The notes: generated from the letters alone by a model not told the origin. Shown: positions 45,035 to 53,214, counted from the first letter of the stretch. The stretch: 64,000 bases of DNA from Bacillus sp. OK048 (GCF_900103525.1 NZ_FNHN01000005.1:124001-188000); one strand, 5' to 3'. Translations and numbers: made by a program.

Positions 45035-45245
45035 TCGGCCTTTATAGTGCCCGTAACTCCGGATTGTATGGAGTTTCGGTCACTATAGGGGCTTTATAAT
45101 GCCCGTAATCCAGACTCGCGAGGGGTTAGGGTAACTATAGGAGCTCTATAGTGCCCGTAAACCGGATTCGGGAGGGGTTAGGGTAACTATAGAAGCTCTA
45201 TAGTTGCCGTACTCCAAGTTTAGGCGGGTCTTCGGGCACTATAAA
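45035..45245. repeat. 52-bp tandem hairpin array, family B, four units
   Basis: The landmark AGTGCCCGTA or variants begin at 45046, 45098, 45150 and 45202, exactly 52 bp apart. Each unit opens with CTATAGTGCCCG and closes with GGGTAACTATAG or similar, so each is an inverted repeat. The sequence is unrelated to family A though the period is the same. The array fills most of the rnr-smpB gap; no gene is in it. Confidence 0.9.
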
Positions 45246-45328
45246 TGTAGAGTTGATTACTTGTTCCTGCTTTCAATTGTTATGACGGCATTTTTCTGCT
45301 AAAATTAACCCATAACGAGGTGAGAGAC

Positions 45329-45796
45329 ATGCCAAAAGGTATAGGGAAAGTGGTTGCGCAAAATAAAAAGGCATACCATGATTACTTTATTGAAGAGACA
45401 TACGAAGCTGGTATTGTGCTACAAGGAACAGAAATCAAATCAATACGTGCCGGCAAAGTGAATTTAAAGGATTCCTATGCAAGAATCCATAATGGTGAAA
45501 TGCATTTATTAAATATGCATGTGAGCCCATATGAGCAAGGAAATCGCTATAATCACGATCCATTGAGACAAAGAAAGCTTTTGCTCCATAAGCGGGAAAT
45601 TAATAAGCTTTTTGGAGAAACAAGAGAAGCCGGTTATGCGCTAATCCCTTTAAAGATTTATTTAAAAAATGGCTTTGCTAAGGTTTTATTAGGGTTAGCA
45701 AAGGGTAAAAAGAATTTTGATAAACGTGAAGTTTTGAAGCAAAAAGAAGCTAAGCGTGACATTGAGCGTGCATTTCGTGAACGTCAAAAGATGTAG
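45329..45796 (+). CDS. smpB: SsrA-binding protein
   Basis: Binds the tRNA-like domain of tmRNA and is required for ribosome rescue. The 155-aa protein has the OB-fold core ([40 protein letters not shown]) and the basic C-terminal tail ([14 protein letters not shown]) that enters the mRNA channel. ATG 45329 follows GAGGTGAG; the GTG at 45320 overlaps that site. It sits 145 nt before ssrA. Confidence 0.97.
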   Translation: MPKGIGKVVAQNKKAYHDYFIEETYEAGIVLQGTEIKSIRAGKVNLKDSYARIHNGEMHLLNMHVSPYEQGNRYNHDPLRQRKLLLHKREINKLFGETREAGYALIPLKIYLKNGFAKVLLGLAKGKKNFDKREVLKQKEAKRDIERAFRERQKM

Positions 45797-45812
45797 TGAC
45801 AAAAAATTACAA

Positions 45813-45840
45813 TTGAAAAATCTGTTCAGTGTGTTATAAT
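45813..45840 (+). promoter_or_regulatory. ssrA promoter
   Basis: TTGAAA and TATAAT with a 16-bp spacer lie about 100 nt before the mature tmRNA, leaving a 5' leader that RNase P would remove. Confidence 0.75.
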
Positions 45841-46029
45841 AAGGTTGTCGCTAAGAAGCGATGAGAAACTTTTGCTCAAACTATTGTTGAGCATCCTAAC
45901 GCTTGCTAAAATCTTTAAGTAGATTTAGCACATTTTATAATGGGGGCGCTACGGATTCGACAGGGGTAGTTCGAGCTTGGGTTGCGAGTCGAGGGGATCG
46001 GCCTCGTTAAAACGTCAACGCCTATAACT

Positions 46030-46065
46030 GGCAAAACTAACAACAACCTAGCTTTCGCAGCTTAA
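46030..46065 (+). other. tmRNA tag-peptide reading frame
   Basis: After the resume region the frame reads GKTNNNLAFAA and then TAA. With the alanine charged on the tmRNA itself the tag is AGKTNNNLAFAA. It ends in a hydrophobic-Ala-Ala degron for ClpXP; B. subtilis ends ALAA. Confidence 0.88.
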
Positions 46066-46284
46066 TAACTGCATAGCTGTTCGCCCCTCCATCGCCTATG
46101 TGGTAGGGTAGCGGACTCACTCTTAGTAGGCTACGCCGGAGTCCACCGTCTGAGGGCGAAGGAAGAGAACAACCAGACTAGCTGACCGGACGCCTGTCGA
46201 TAGGCAGAAGGATTAGCGAAGCGCCAATATGTCGACTACACTCGTAGAAGCTTAAGTGCCGATATCTTTGGACGCGGGTTCGAT

Positions 46285-46565
46285 TAGTAACTTAGTCGCC
46301 TTATGTGGTAACACATAAGTGAAAATTCGGCTTTATCGGTGAAACCTACGTCGCTTAAATGCGATAGGGCAATGCCGAGCGGTATGTGGAGTAATCCAAC
46401 AGCCGTGTATCGACTTATAGGCTGCCATTTCCAAATGGTAGTACTAGGATGCGAAATCTTGCCTCATGAAGGTAAAAATTATATTTCGCATAATACGCCG
46501 GAGGACCTGTTCTTATGCAGGTTCAAGATATAGTCAGTGCCATGACGAAAGCATGGAAACGCACG
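46285..46565 (+). ncRNA. Group I self-splicing intron in the tmRNA T-loop
   Basis: The 281-nt insertion sits in the T-loop. The 5' exon ends CGAU, and GUCG at 46295-46298 in the intron can pair with it, leaving the U-G wobble required at a group I 5' splice site. The intron ends in G, as group I introns do. CAAGATATAGTC near 46528 is the conserved P7-type segment, and a CCATG/CATGG hairpin before the end fits P9. No homing endonuclease gene is present; the 64-codon frame inside has no coding character. Confidence 0.85.
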
Positions 46566-46576
46566 TCCCGCCGTCT

Positions 46577-46606
46577 CCACCAAATACATATTTGGTGGTT
46601 TTTATT
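46577..46606 (+). terminator. Terminator of ssrA, overlapping its 3' end
   Basis: CCACCAAATA and TATTTGGTGG form a perfect 10-bp stem with a 2-nt loop, followed by TTTTTAT. The first arm includes the tmRNA CCA. Confidence 0.8.
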
Positions 46607-46746
46607 TATCTTCTTATTGGGAATATATTTTTAGGTTAACAAATCTTTTTCAAAGTTGAATTTTTTCGTATTCTTTATGGGTATGTGGATTGAAAACATA
46701 AGGTGGATAACAAGATCAGTAGAGATGCTGGTCTTTTTTATTTGCC

Positions 46747-46790
46747 AAAAAAGCTATCCTTCTTTCGAAAAAAGAAGAATAGCTTTTTGT
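46747..46790. terminator. Bidirectional terminator between ssrA and the cotF-like gene
   Basis: AAAAAGCTAT and ATAGCTTTTT flank CTTCTTT and AAAGAAG, a long stem with one bulge and loop CGAA. On the minus strand it ends the cotF-like gene. Confidence 0.83.
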
Positions 46791-46792
46791 TT

Positions 46793-47494
46793 TTAATGAG
46801 GTAGTTTGTTATTCATGTTGTTCATGTTCATATTGTTATTTGGCATTTGCATTTGGCCCATATTTTGTCCCATTGGCATTCCTTGTGCCGTTGCGAATGC
46901 ATTTGTGTAATGGTTCATGTCTGCCTCAGCTAGCTGTGGCACTTGATAGTAATGATGTTTATTTTGATAAATGGAAAGTTCATAACCCATTTCAATGCAA
47001 TTTGGTATCGAATCAGCAAGCACACGGCGCACAACTGGATTCGTTGTCTCAAGTGCAGCCATCGTTTTCATGGAAGCGCCTGATTTACAAGATGCCAGCA
47101 AACAGCTTGAAATGTATTCATCATTAATCTCAGACACGGATTGCCAAGGTTTCTTTGGCTGGGCAGGCTTCATCCCATAAATAAAATCGTTGCCCTGCTT
47201 CATTTCATACCTTGATGTAGGATGGGAAGGATTTTGTCCTGTCTTGAAGCACTCGACAGTGATGTTGTACTCGTCCTGCATAAATTTATATTGGTGATCC
47301 AGGATGTCTAGTAATTCTGGGTCTTTCACATGTTGACGCACTAACATGTACGAATTCAATGTACCAATTACTGCCCCTAAAACTTCATTTAAGTCAATAA
47401 CCTCATGCCCGCCATGATTTAGCTGTGGCGGGACATTTCCTGTATGCATGTTTTGGTGCATTTGTCCTTGTTGACCCTGCTGGTTTTGCATCAT
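46793..47494 (-). CDS. Spore coat protein, CotF family
   Basis: A 233-aa CotF-like spore coat protein. It has a Gln/His/Gly-rich head (about 1-30), a helical ferritin-like core (DLNEVLGAVIGTLNSYMLVRQHVKDPEL, CLLASCKSGASMKTMAALETTNPVVRRVLAD) and a Met/Asn-rich tail (PMGQNMGQMQ). The Cys residues in SSCLLASCKSG and the Met runs could bind metal, but that is speculation. It supports a spore-forming host. AAGGAGGA lies before the ATG. It is divergent from the encapsulin operon. Confidence 0.85.
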   Translation of the reverse strand: MMQNQQGQQGQMHQNMHTGNVPPQLNHGGHEVIDLNEVLGAVIGTLNSYMLVRQHVKDPELLDILDHQYKFMQDEYNITVECFKTGQNPSHPTSRYEMKQGNDFIYGMKPAQPKKPWQSVSEINDEYISSCLLASCKSGASMKTMAALETTNPVVRRVLADSIPNCIEMGYELSIYQNKHHYYQVPQLAEADMNHYTNAFATAQGMPMGQNMGQMQMPNNNMNMNNMNNKLPH

Positions 47495-47659
47495 CTATTT
47501 TTCCTCCTTATGGTGTGATAATAGCCATTGTTATTATGTTTCAATCGACCGGAGTTATTCATAAAACCAATCTGTTCAAAAGATTGTCATGCAAGGTTTT
47601 AGAAAAGAAATTAACCGTCAATAATGACGGGGAGTGAGTAGTAATAGGAGGTGTTGGAA

Positions 47660-48229
47660 TTGCAGGAAGAGCTGAAAGTTTTTTATCATATTTTTACAAC
47701 AACTAAGGACGCGATTGAAAAATTCATGAATATGCTAGACCCGGTCATACAAAATGCTACAGATGAACATGAGCGACTGTATTATCACCATATATATGAA
47801 GAAGAAGAACAAAGACTATCCCGCTTAGTTGTACTTATACCGCTCATTAGTAAATTTCAACAAGTAAATGACGAGAAAGACTTTTCTCCCACAAACAATG
47901 AATTTAATCGACTTTTACAGGAGTTGAATCTTGAAAAATTCGGTTTACATAATTTCGTCGAACATCTAGATTTAGCCCTGTTCCGCTTTAAAGACGCAGA
48001 GCGAAGTAGTTTATTAAATAGCCTAAGGGAAGTTTCCTATAAGGATTATCAACAGGTAAAACAAATGCTAATCGAAATTAACAGTCGATTTGATACCAAT
48101 TATGTGGACCCGCATGCGCATCACGATGAACATCATGATCATTTAGACAGAACAACCACCCCAACCATGGATACACACTTCGCTCCATCGAAACAGAAAA
48201 AAGGGTTTACGGTTGGAAGCCTAATTTAA
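47660..48229 (+). CDS. Iron-mineralising encapsulin-associated (IMEF) cargo protein
   Basis: A 189-aa four-helix, ferritin-like protein. It matches the IMEF cargo of Firmicute encapsulins, which oxidises and stores iron inside the shell. Glu/His-rich helices (DEHERLYYHHIYEEEEQRLSRL) and a His-rich linker (DPHAHHDEHHDHLD) are visible. The last residues GFTVGSLI are the shell-targeting peptide, repeated near the start of the ferredoxin two genes on. TTG 47660 lies 8 nt after AGGAGG; the GTG at 47651 overlaps that site. The shell gene starts 19 nt after the stop. Confidence 0.9.
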   Translation: MQEELKVFYHIFTTTKDAIEKFMNMLDPVIQNATDEHERLYYHHIYEEEEQRLSRLVVLIPLISKFQQVNDEKDFSPTNNEFNRLLQELNLEKFGLHNFVEHLDLALFRFKDAERSSLLNSLREVSYKDYQQVKQMLIEINSRFDTNYVDPHAHHDEHHDHLDRTTTPTMDTHFAPSKQKKGFTVGSLI

Positions 48230-48248
48230 GAAAAGAGAGGATAGACAA

Positions 48249-49097
48249 ATGAACAAAACACAATTATACCCGGATGCTCCGTTATCAAATCAAGAATTTG
48301 CTCAATTGGACCAAACTGTCATTGATAACGCACGGAGGCAATTGGTAGGTCGGCGCTTTATTGAATTGTATGGCCCCCTGGGACGAGGTGTACAAAGTAT
48401 TTTTAATGACATTTTTTCAGAGAATTTAGAAGCTAAAATGGATTTTCAAGGGTCATTTGATTACGATATTGAATCGAGTAAACGGGTAAACTATACGATT
48501 CCAATGCTTTATAAGGATTTTGTATTATATTGGCGTGACCTAGAGCAGGCCAAGGTTTTAGATATTCCGATTGATTTTTCGCCTGCTGCAAATGCGGCAC
48601 GTGATGTGGCGATTTTAGAGGACCAAATGATTTTTCACGGTGCTAGGGAATTTGACATCCCAGGTTTAATGAATGTACCAGGAAGAATCACGCATTTGAT
48701 TGGTGAGTGGTTCGAGTCAGGAAATGCCTTTCAAGATATTGTCGATGCAAGAAATAAGCTGCTGGAGATGAATCATAATGGTCCCTTCGCACTTGTCTTA
48801 TCGCCACAGCTGTATTCGCTGATTCATCGTGTCCATCGTGATACCAATGTATTAGAAATTGAACATATCCGTGAATTGGTAACCGATGGGGTATTCCAAT
48901 CACCAGTTTTAAAAGGGAAATCAGGTGTGCTGGTGAATACGGGTCGAAATAATTTAGATTTGGCAGTATCCGAGGATTTTGAGACAGCTTACTTGGGGGA
49001 GGAAGGATTGAACCACCCTTTCCGTGTTTTTGAAACAGTGGTTTTACGAATTAAGCGCCCATCAGCCATCTGCACGCTAGAATCAATAGGGGACTAA
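48249..49097 (+). CDS. Encapsulin shell protein, family 1
   Basis: A 282-aa protein with the HK97 phage-capsid fold that self-assembles into a protein nanocompartment. Recognised by LSNQEFAQLDQTVIDNARRQLVGRRFIELYGPLG at the start, the E-loop region around IESSKRVNYTIPMLYKDF, the A-domain segment GPFALVLSPQLYSLIHRV, and YLGEEGLNHPFRVFETVVLRI at the end. The length is that of the large Bacillaceae shells that carry IMEF cargo. It is flanked by cargo and ferredoxin genes that share its targeting peptide. Confidence 0.93.
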   Translation: MNKTQLYPDAPLSNQEFAQLDQTVIDNARRQLVGRRFIELYGPLGRGVQSIFNDIFSENLEAKMDFQGSFDYDIESSKRVNYTIPMLYKDFVLYWRDLEQAKVLDIPIDFSPAANAARDVAILEDQMIFHGAREFDIPGLMNVPGRITHLIGEWFESGNAFQDIVDARNKLLEMNHNGPFALVLSPQLYSLIHRVHRDTNVLEIEHIRELVTDGVFQSPVLKGKSGVLVNTGRNNLDLAVSEDFETAYLGEEGLNHPFRVFETVVLRIKRPSAICTLESIGD

Positions 49098-49465
49098 TGA
49101 ATAATCGAGTATTCACAGTTGGCTCCCTTATACCAGGAAGGCTGATGGCAAAACCAGCTTCGATACCTGATCGAACAGAAAAACCACAACATGCTGAAGC
49201 TGAAAAATCTCATCAAGTTGGGATTATTGTTGAGCAAAATGGTAGCAGATTCGAAATTCAACCTGTAAAAGGAAAGTTGCTGGATGCTGCCCTTAGTCAA
49301 GGAAAGGCAATCCAGCATAAATGTCGCAAAGGTACTTGCGGCCAGTGCACAGTTAAGGTAATAAAAGGTCATGGGCTATCTGATCCAAACGAGCTGGAGC
49401 AGAAAAGGTTAAAAAGTGAAGTAGCAACCGGATATCGCTTGGCCTGCCAGGCAGAAATCCGATAA
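49097..49465 (+). CDS. Encapsulated 2Fe-2S ferredoxin
   Basis: A 122-aa plant-type ferredoxin. The cluster cysteines are 76, 81, 84 and 117 (KCRKGTCGQC and LACQAE). The N-terminus reads VFTVGSLIPG, nearly the same as the C-terminal targeting peptide of the IMEF cargo, so it should dock on the inside of the shell. In related systems such a ferredoxin is thought to reduce stored ferric iron for release. Its ATG shares one base with the shell stop. Confidence 0.92.
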   Translation: MNNRVFTVGSLIPGRLMAKPASIPDRTEKPQHAEAEKSHQVGIIVEQNGSRFEIQPVKGKLLDAALSQGKAIQHKCRKGTCGQCTVKVIKGHGLSDPNELEQKRLKSEVATGYRLACQAEIR

Positions 49466-49482
49466 ATAAAGTAGAAGTCCTT

Positions 49483-49514
49483 GAACTCGCCATAGCAATG
49501 GTGAGTTTCTTTAT
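49483..49514 (+). terminator. Terminator after the encapsulin operon
   Basis: AACTCGCCAT and ATGGTGAGTT pair with one G-U around AGCA, followed by TCTTT. Confidence 0.75.
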
Positions 49515-49617
49515 AAAAAATAAATAAACCATATTTCACTTACTTATGATATGGTTCACAGTAATTCATCTTGAAATAAAACGTCTTACCTATACTCGAT
49601 TAACCGGCAAGAGTAAA

Positions 49618-49812
49618 ATAAGCGGAGATTTTCCGGTTAATTACAAAATGGAGCTCATTTCGGGGGATATAAGCGGAGGTTTTCCGCTTATGTAATGCAA
49701 AATCACCAATAATTTGTATTTTTTAAGTCAATAGGCGGAATCACTCCGTTTATTTAGCCCCTTTTTATTAAAAGTTTCAAATTAAGCGGAGTTTTTCCGC
49801 CTATTTCTTAGC
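49618..49812. repeat. AAGCGGA hairpin array, family C
   Basis: AGCGGA-type starts occur at 49621, 49672, 49734 and 49785 (spacings 51, 62, 51). Most are followed within a few bases by TTTTCCGCTTA or TTTTTCCGCC, so each forms a short hairpin. The 523-bp gap 49466-49988 holds this array and the operon terminator but no gene. Confidence 0.75.
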
Positions 49813-49988
49813 CAGAAGCTTAACCTAAACCCCCCAATCGATAAATGCGGAACCTCTTGATTCTAGTGCGATAATCAGCAGTCTTTATTGACAAATCACC
49901 TTAATATACAAAAAAAAACGTCTGCTAATGCATACGTCAATCCTTGAGTCTTTTAAATTTTTTACTTGATGAGCATCTCTCGTTTTTC

Positions 49989-50453
49989 CTATGCCAACTT
50001 TATTATTTTTTCTTCAACAGGGAATGGAAGTGAGATATTGTGCTTTTGTAATTCATTCACACTGATATCCTGAACAAGTCTTAGAGCTTCTTTTTTAAAC
50101 GTTTTAGTGACGAATCCAGCATTCACTTCACAAAGCTTTTGTAAGTATTGCAATGTATCACGGACCAACATTTGTTTAATATAAGTGTTAGTAAGCTGGC
50201 AGATTAATTTATGCTCTAATCCTTTTATGACCGCAATTTGGTCGACATGTGCAATAATATTTTGTCCTTCTCCATCAATAAAACCAACCGATACATACTG
50301 TCCTTTTGAGAAATCAACATTAGTAAACACCGGGTTTAAATAGGTTTCACCCGAAGATAGACGAATCGAATCTGCTTCTGCGGCACCGCCAATTTTTCGT
50401 TGATTTGCAATAACCGTGTGAATATCCTTTAACCCAAATAGCATGTTAAACAT
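49989..50453 (-). CDS. Protein of unknown function under a Fur box
   Basis: I do not recognise this 154-aa protein. It has no signal peptide or membrane helix. The middle (QYVSVGFIDGEGQNIIAHVDQIAVI) looks beta-rich and the C-terminal half helical. The ATG follows GGGGGA by 8 nt. A Fur operator lies 48 nt upstream, so iron limitation should switch it on. Standing next to the iron-storing encapsulin operon, a role in iron handling is plausible but unproved. Confidence 0.75.
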   Translation of the reverse strand: MFNMLFGLKDIHTVIANQRKIGGAAEADSIRLSSGETYLNPVFTNVDFSKGQYVSVGFIDGEGQNIIAHVDQIAVIKGLEHKLICQLTNTYIKQMLVRDTLQYLQKLCEVNAGFVTKTFKKEALRLVQDISVNELQKHNISLPFPVEEKIIKLA

Positions 50454-50772
50454 ATGGATGATCCCCCATTTCCGAAGATGTCTATATTGGTCATTCTATA
50501 GATAATGAGAATCATTGTCAATAAGATTCAGATGCTAAATATGACGGATTTATGAAAAAATCATATGAAATTATTGTGAATTTTGAAATCGTTCATGCTA
50601 ATACTTTACATTGTTCAGTTGAATTCCTGTCTAATTGCTAGACTTTTCCTTCCAGATCTAAAGGTCGGTGTAGGAATCTTTTTAAAAAAGATTCGGACTT
50701 AAAAGTAACATTCCGGTACTTATTTGTTATAATAAATTTATTACATAGTTTTTCAGGACACAATAATGGGGC
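50454..50772. other. Divergent intergenic region
   Basis: Besides the Fur box, this 319-bp stretch has a short GGAATCTTTTT/AAAAAAGATTC hairpin near 50692 and a TATAAT near 50728 that may serve the permease gene. No ORF can be supported. Confidence 0.45.
50501..50519. promoter_or_regulatory. Fur box
   Basis: GATAATGAGAATCATTGTC matches 17 of 19 positions of the classic Fur box. It stands before the minus-strand gene at 49989-50453. Confidence 0.85.
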
Positions 50773-51786
50773 ATGGTAATTAATATGATAAATAAACTAT
50801 TTCAAAGTAGCGGTTTTAAGAGAATTTCAATCTTTGTCTTACTTGCATTAGTTCTATATGCATTAAAAGATATGATTAACTTGATTTTATTTACGTTTAT
50901 TTTTACTTTTTTAATGGATCGATTGGTCATCTTCTTGTCTCATAAAATTCCAATTAACCGAAAGATTCTTGTTATTGCTTCCTATTCCACCATTGTAGGT
51001 CTTCTCTCCTACGGTCTTGTTAAATATCTACCAATGATTGTTGGTGAAATAGCTGCATTAATTAAGCAAATAACTGCCTTCTACACAAAAAAACATGACA
51101 ATATCATTTTAAATTACTTAGTTAGCCGACTTGAGGAAATACAAGTATCAAGTTATTTGGAAAGAGGTTTTACCTTTGTAATTTCCTATTTCACAAATAT
51201 TAGTTCATTTAGCTTGCAAATACTTATTGCACTTCTAATGAGCCTGTTCTTCTTATTAGAAAAACCTCGTTTAATTGAATTTACGAGAAAATTCAAAACG
51301 AGTAAGATTGCATCTATTTACGCAGAAATAGAGTTTTTCTCAACAAAATTTGCGGGTACATTCGGTAAAGTAATTGAAGCACAATTAATTATTGCTGTCG
51401 TAAACTGTTTACTTACAACCATCGCCCTTTGGATATTTGGATTTCCACAGCTTGGCGGACTTTCCATTATGATCTTTTTCTTAGGATTGATACCAGTTGC
51501 GGGTGTAATTATTTCCCTTATTCCACTTGTCATCATCGGCTATAGCATTGGGGGAATGATGACTGTACTTTATGTATTTATCGCCATTATGATTATCCAT
51601 GCAATCGAAGCCTATATTTTAAATCCAAATTTGATGTCTTCCAAAACAAATTTGCCAGTTTTCTATACGTTTCTAGTATTAATTTTTTCTGAACACTTTT
51701 TTGGTGTTTGGGGTTTAATCATTGGTATTCCAGTCTTTGTCTTTATATTAGATGTATTAGAGGTTACTGATCATCAGAAAGTTTAG
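50773..51786 (+). CDS. AI-2E/PerM family membrane permease
   Basis: A 337-aa polytopic membrane protein of the AI-2E transporter (PerM/YtvI) family. Paired hydrophobic helices open and close the protein; the family features FGFPQLGGLSIMIFFLGLIPVAG and the final GVWGLIIGIPVFVFILDV are clear. Family members export small molecules or sodium in exchange for protons; the substrate here is not known. ATG 50773 and 50785 are both possible starts, with only a weak GGGG upstream. Confidence 0.8.
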   Translation: MVINMINKLFQSSGFKRISIFVLLALVLYALKDMINLILFTFIFTFLMDRLVIFLSHKIPINRKILVIASYSTIVGLLSYGLVKYLPMIVGEIAALIKQITAFYTKKHDNIILNYLVSRLEEIQVSSYLERGFTFVISYFTNISSFSLQILIALLMSLFFLLEKPRLIEFTRKFKTSKIASIYAEIEFFSTKFAGTFGKVIEAQLIIAVVNCLLTTIALWIFGFPQLGGLSIMIFFLGLIPVAGVIISLIPLVIIGYSIGGMMTVLYVFIAIMIIHAIEAYILNPNLMSSKTNLPVFYTFLVLIFSEHFFGVWGLIIGIPVFVFILDVLEVTDHQKV

Positions 51787-51798
51787 AGGTGACTATTT

Positions 51799-52032
51799 AT
51801 GAGCGAATGCAAATTAAATCATTCACAGGAAGATGTTAAAAATAAATTTGAATCACAAGCAGCCTTTCTTCCAGAAGACATGATGCCTTTATTTAAACAA
51901 TTTTTCACCGAAGAACATACCCAGGACCTATTAAATGAAGTTTTTCATCTCTTAAAGAAATATGATTTAGCTTCAGAAGATGAAAGAAATGCGAGAAATA
52001 ACAGGTTATTTTTAGTCTTAAAAAATGTATAA
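51799..52032 (+). CDS. Small conserved-looking protein of unknown function
   Basis: A 77-aa acidic helical protein with no motif I know. Its ATG follows AGAGGTGA. It starts 12 nt after the permease stop and is closed by a strong terminator, so it is very likely a real second gene of that operon. Confidence 0.65.
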   Translation: MSECKLNHSQEDVKNKFESQAAFLPEDMMPLFKQFFTEEHTQDLLNEVFHLLKKYDLASEDERNARNNRLFLVLKNV

Positions 52033-52033
52033 A

Positions 52034-52074
52034 AACCAAAACCTCCGAAAATCTTTCGGGGGTTTTTTTTAGCA
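52034..52074 (+). terminator. Terminator after the permease operon
   Basis: AAACCTCCGAAA and TTTCGGGGGTTT pair around ATC with one G-U and run into TTTTTTTT. Confidence 0.88.
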
Positions 52075-52232
52075 AATTTTCCATCCGGAGTTGGTAAAAT
52101 TACCTTTACCGACTTTTCTCTTTAAAGGGAAAAAACTCTATCGTATTCAAAAAATTAATGATAGACTATTTTCATGAAAATTGCGTTTTTAGAAAAAGAT
52201 AACTAAAAATGCTGTGAGAAAGAAGGAGTACC

Positions 52233-53213
52233 ATGGGAGAATTATTTCGTTTATTAAAAAAAGGTAATAAGTCAGCCATGATTGCTGCGATTGTCAATAC
52301 CATCATTGCTATCGCTAAAGGTGTGGCATTTATGTTTACAGGAAATGTCGCTATGTTTGCCGAAACCATGCATAGTCTTGGCGATGCAGCTAACCAATTT
52401 TTTGTTTTCATTGGCTCTGCATTAAGTAAAAAGTCACCAACAAACCGATTTCCAAATGGCTTTGGCCGATTGGTTAACTTAGTTTTACTAGGAGCTGTAT
52501 TAATCGTTGGAATTATGGCGTATGAAACCATCAAAGAAGGCTATCATCACATTCTTCACCCAACTAAATCTGGTGGATTCCTAATTAATGTAGGAGTGCT
52601 TACGTTTGCACTTATCCTTGAGCTCTTCGTACTTTATAAAGCAATGAAGGAAGTAATGCATGAAGCCGGAGAAGAGGCAATGGGGCTCAGTGTTATCTTC
52701 AAAAGTTTTGGCCATTTAGGAAGAGCGAAGCCAGCAACAAAGTTGGTATTCATGGAAGACTTAGTTGCATCAAGTGGTGGCTTACTGGCAATTATCGCGG
52801 TTGTAATCTCTCACTTTACCGGCATCCTATGGGTTGAGGGTGCTGCTTCTATCCTAATTGGATTATTGATGTTTTTTGTTGTCGGCAGGGTCTTTTTGGA
52901 TAATGCTGCCGGTGTTCTTGGAAGAGCAGACGAGGAGATGGAGGAGAAAATAGGCCAATTAGTGATGGCTGACCCAGATGTAAAGGATATCCAAGACCTC
53001 GCTGTTATAAAAGAGGGAGAAGATTTACATGTGGAATTGGAGATTGAAATCGATCCAAGCCTAACGATTGCAGCTGCAGATGATATAAAGGACCGCTTGC
53101 AGGAAAAAATAATGGCCGAAAAAGGTGTAGTGGATGTAACGATTGAATTTGATGAAGAGGACGGAATCAGCACGTGGAAGCCAGGGGAGCCTAAAGAATC
53201 GACCAAAAAATAA
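52233..53213 (+). CDS. Cation diffusion facilitator family transporter
   Basis: A 326-aa CDF-type exporter of divalent metals in exchange for protons. There are about six membrane helices in the first 230 residues. The first metal site HxxxD is His47-Asp51 in TMHSLGDAAN; the second, in FMEDLVASSGG, has Glu in place of the usual His, so metal choice may differ from zinc exporters. The C-terminal cytoplasmic domain (ADPDVKDIQDLAVI onward) is ferredoxin-like. GAAGGAG precedes the ATG. Confidence 0.88.
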   Translation: MGELFRLLKKGNKSAMIAAIVNTIIAIAKGVAFMFTGNVAMFAETMHSLGDAANQFFVFIGSALSKKSPTNRFPNGFGRLVNLVLLGAVLIVGIMAYETIKEGYHHILHPTKSGGFLINVGVLTFALILELFVLYKAMKEVMHEAGEEAMGLSVIFKSFGHLGRAKPATKLVFMEDLVASSGGLLAIIAVVISHFTGILWVEGAASILIGLLMFFVVGRVFLDNAAGVLGRADEEMEEKIGQLVMADPDVKDIQDLAVIKEGEDLHVELEIEIDPSLTIAAADDIKDRLQEKIMAEKGVVDVTIEFDEEDGISTWKPGEPKESTKK

Positions 53214-53214
53214 A

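Larger units (their letters stand above)
45942..46582 (+). ncRNA. ssrA: tmRNA gene, interrupted by a group I intron
   Basis: Transfer-messenger RNA that frees stalled ribosomes and adds a degradation tag. The 5' end GGGGGCG pairs with CGTCTCC, followed by the encoded CCA at 46580-46582. CTACGGATTCGACAGGG and AGTAGGCTACGC are typical of Bacillus tmRNA. The T-arm starts GCGGGTTCGAT (to 46284) but the remainder, TCCCGCCGTCTCCACCA, begins only at 46566. Removing 46285-46565 restores a normal T-arm and a 360-nt RNA. Confidence 0.95.

Noticed and set aside
45935-45941. TATAAT directly before the tmRNA as its promoter
   Set aside because: It touches the mature 5' end and has no -35 at a suitable distance; the TTGAAA-16-TATAAT at 45813 is better.
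46339-46533. 64-codon reading frame inside the tmRNA intron as a homing endonuclease
   Set aside because: It is far too short, has no LAGLIDADG, HNH or GIY-YIG motif, and lacks a ribosome binding site; the RNA structure explains the sequence.
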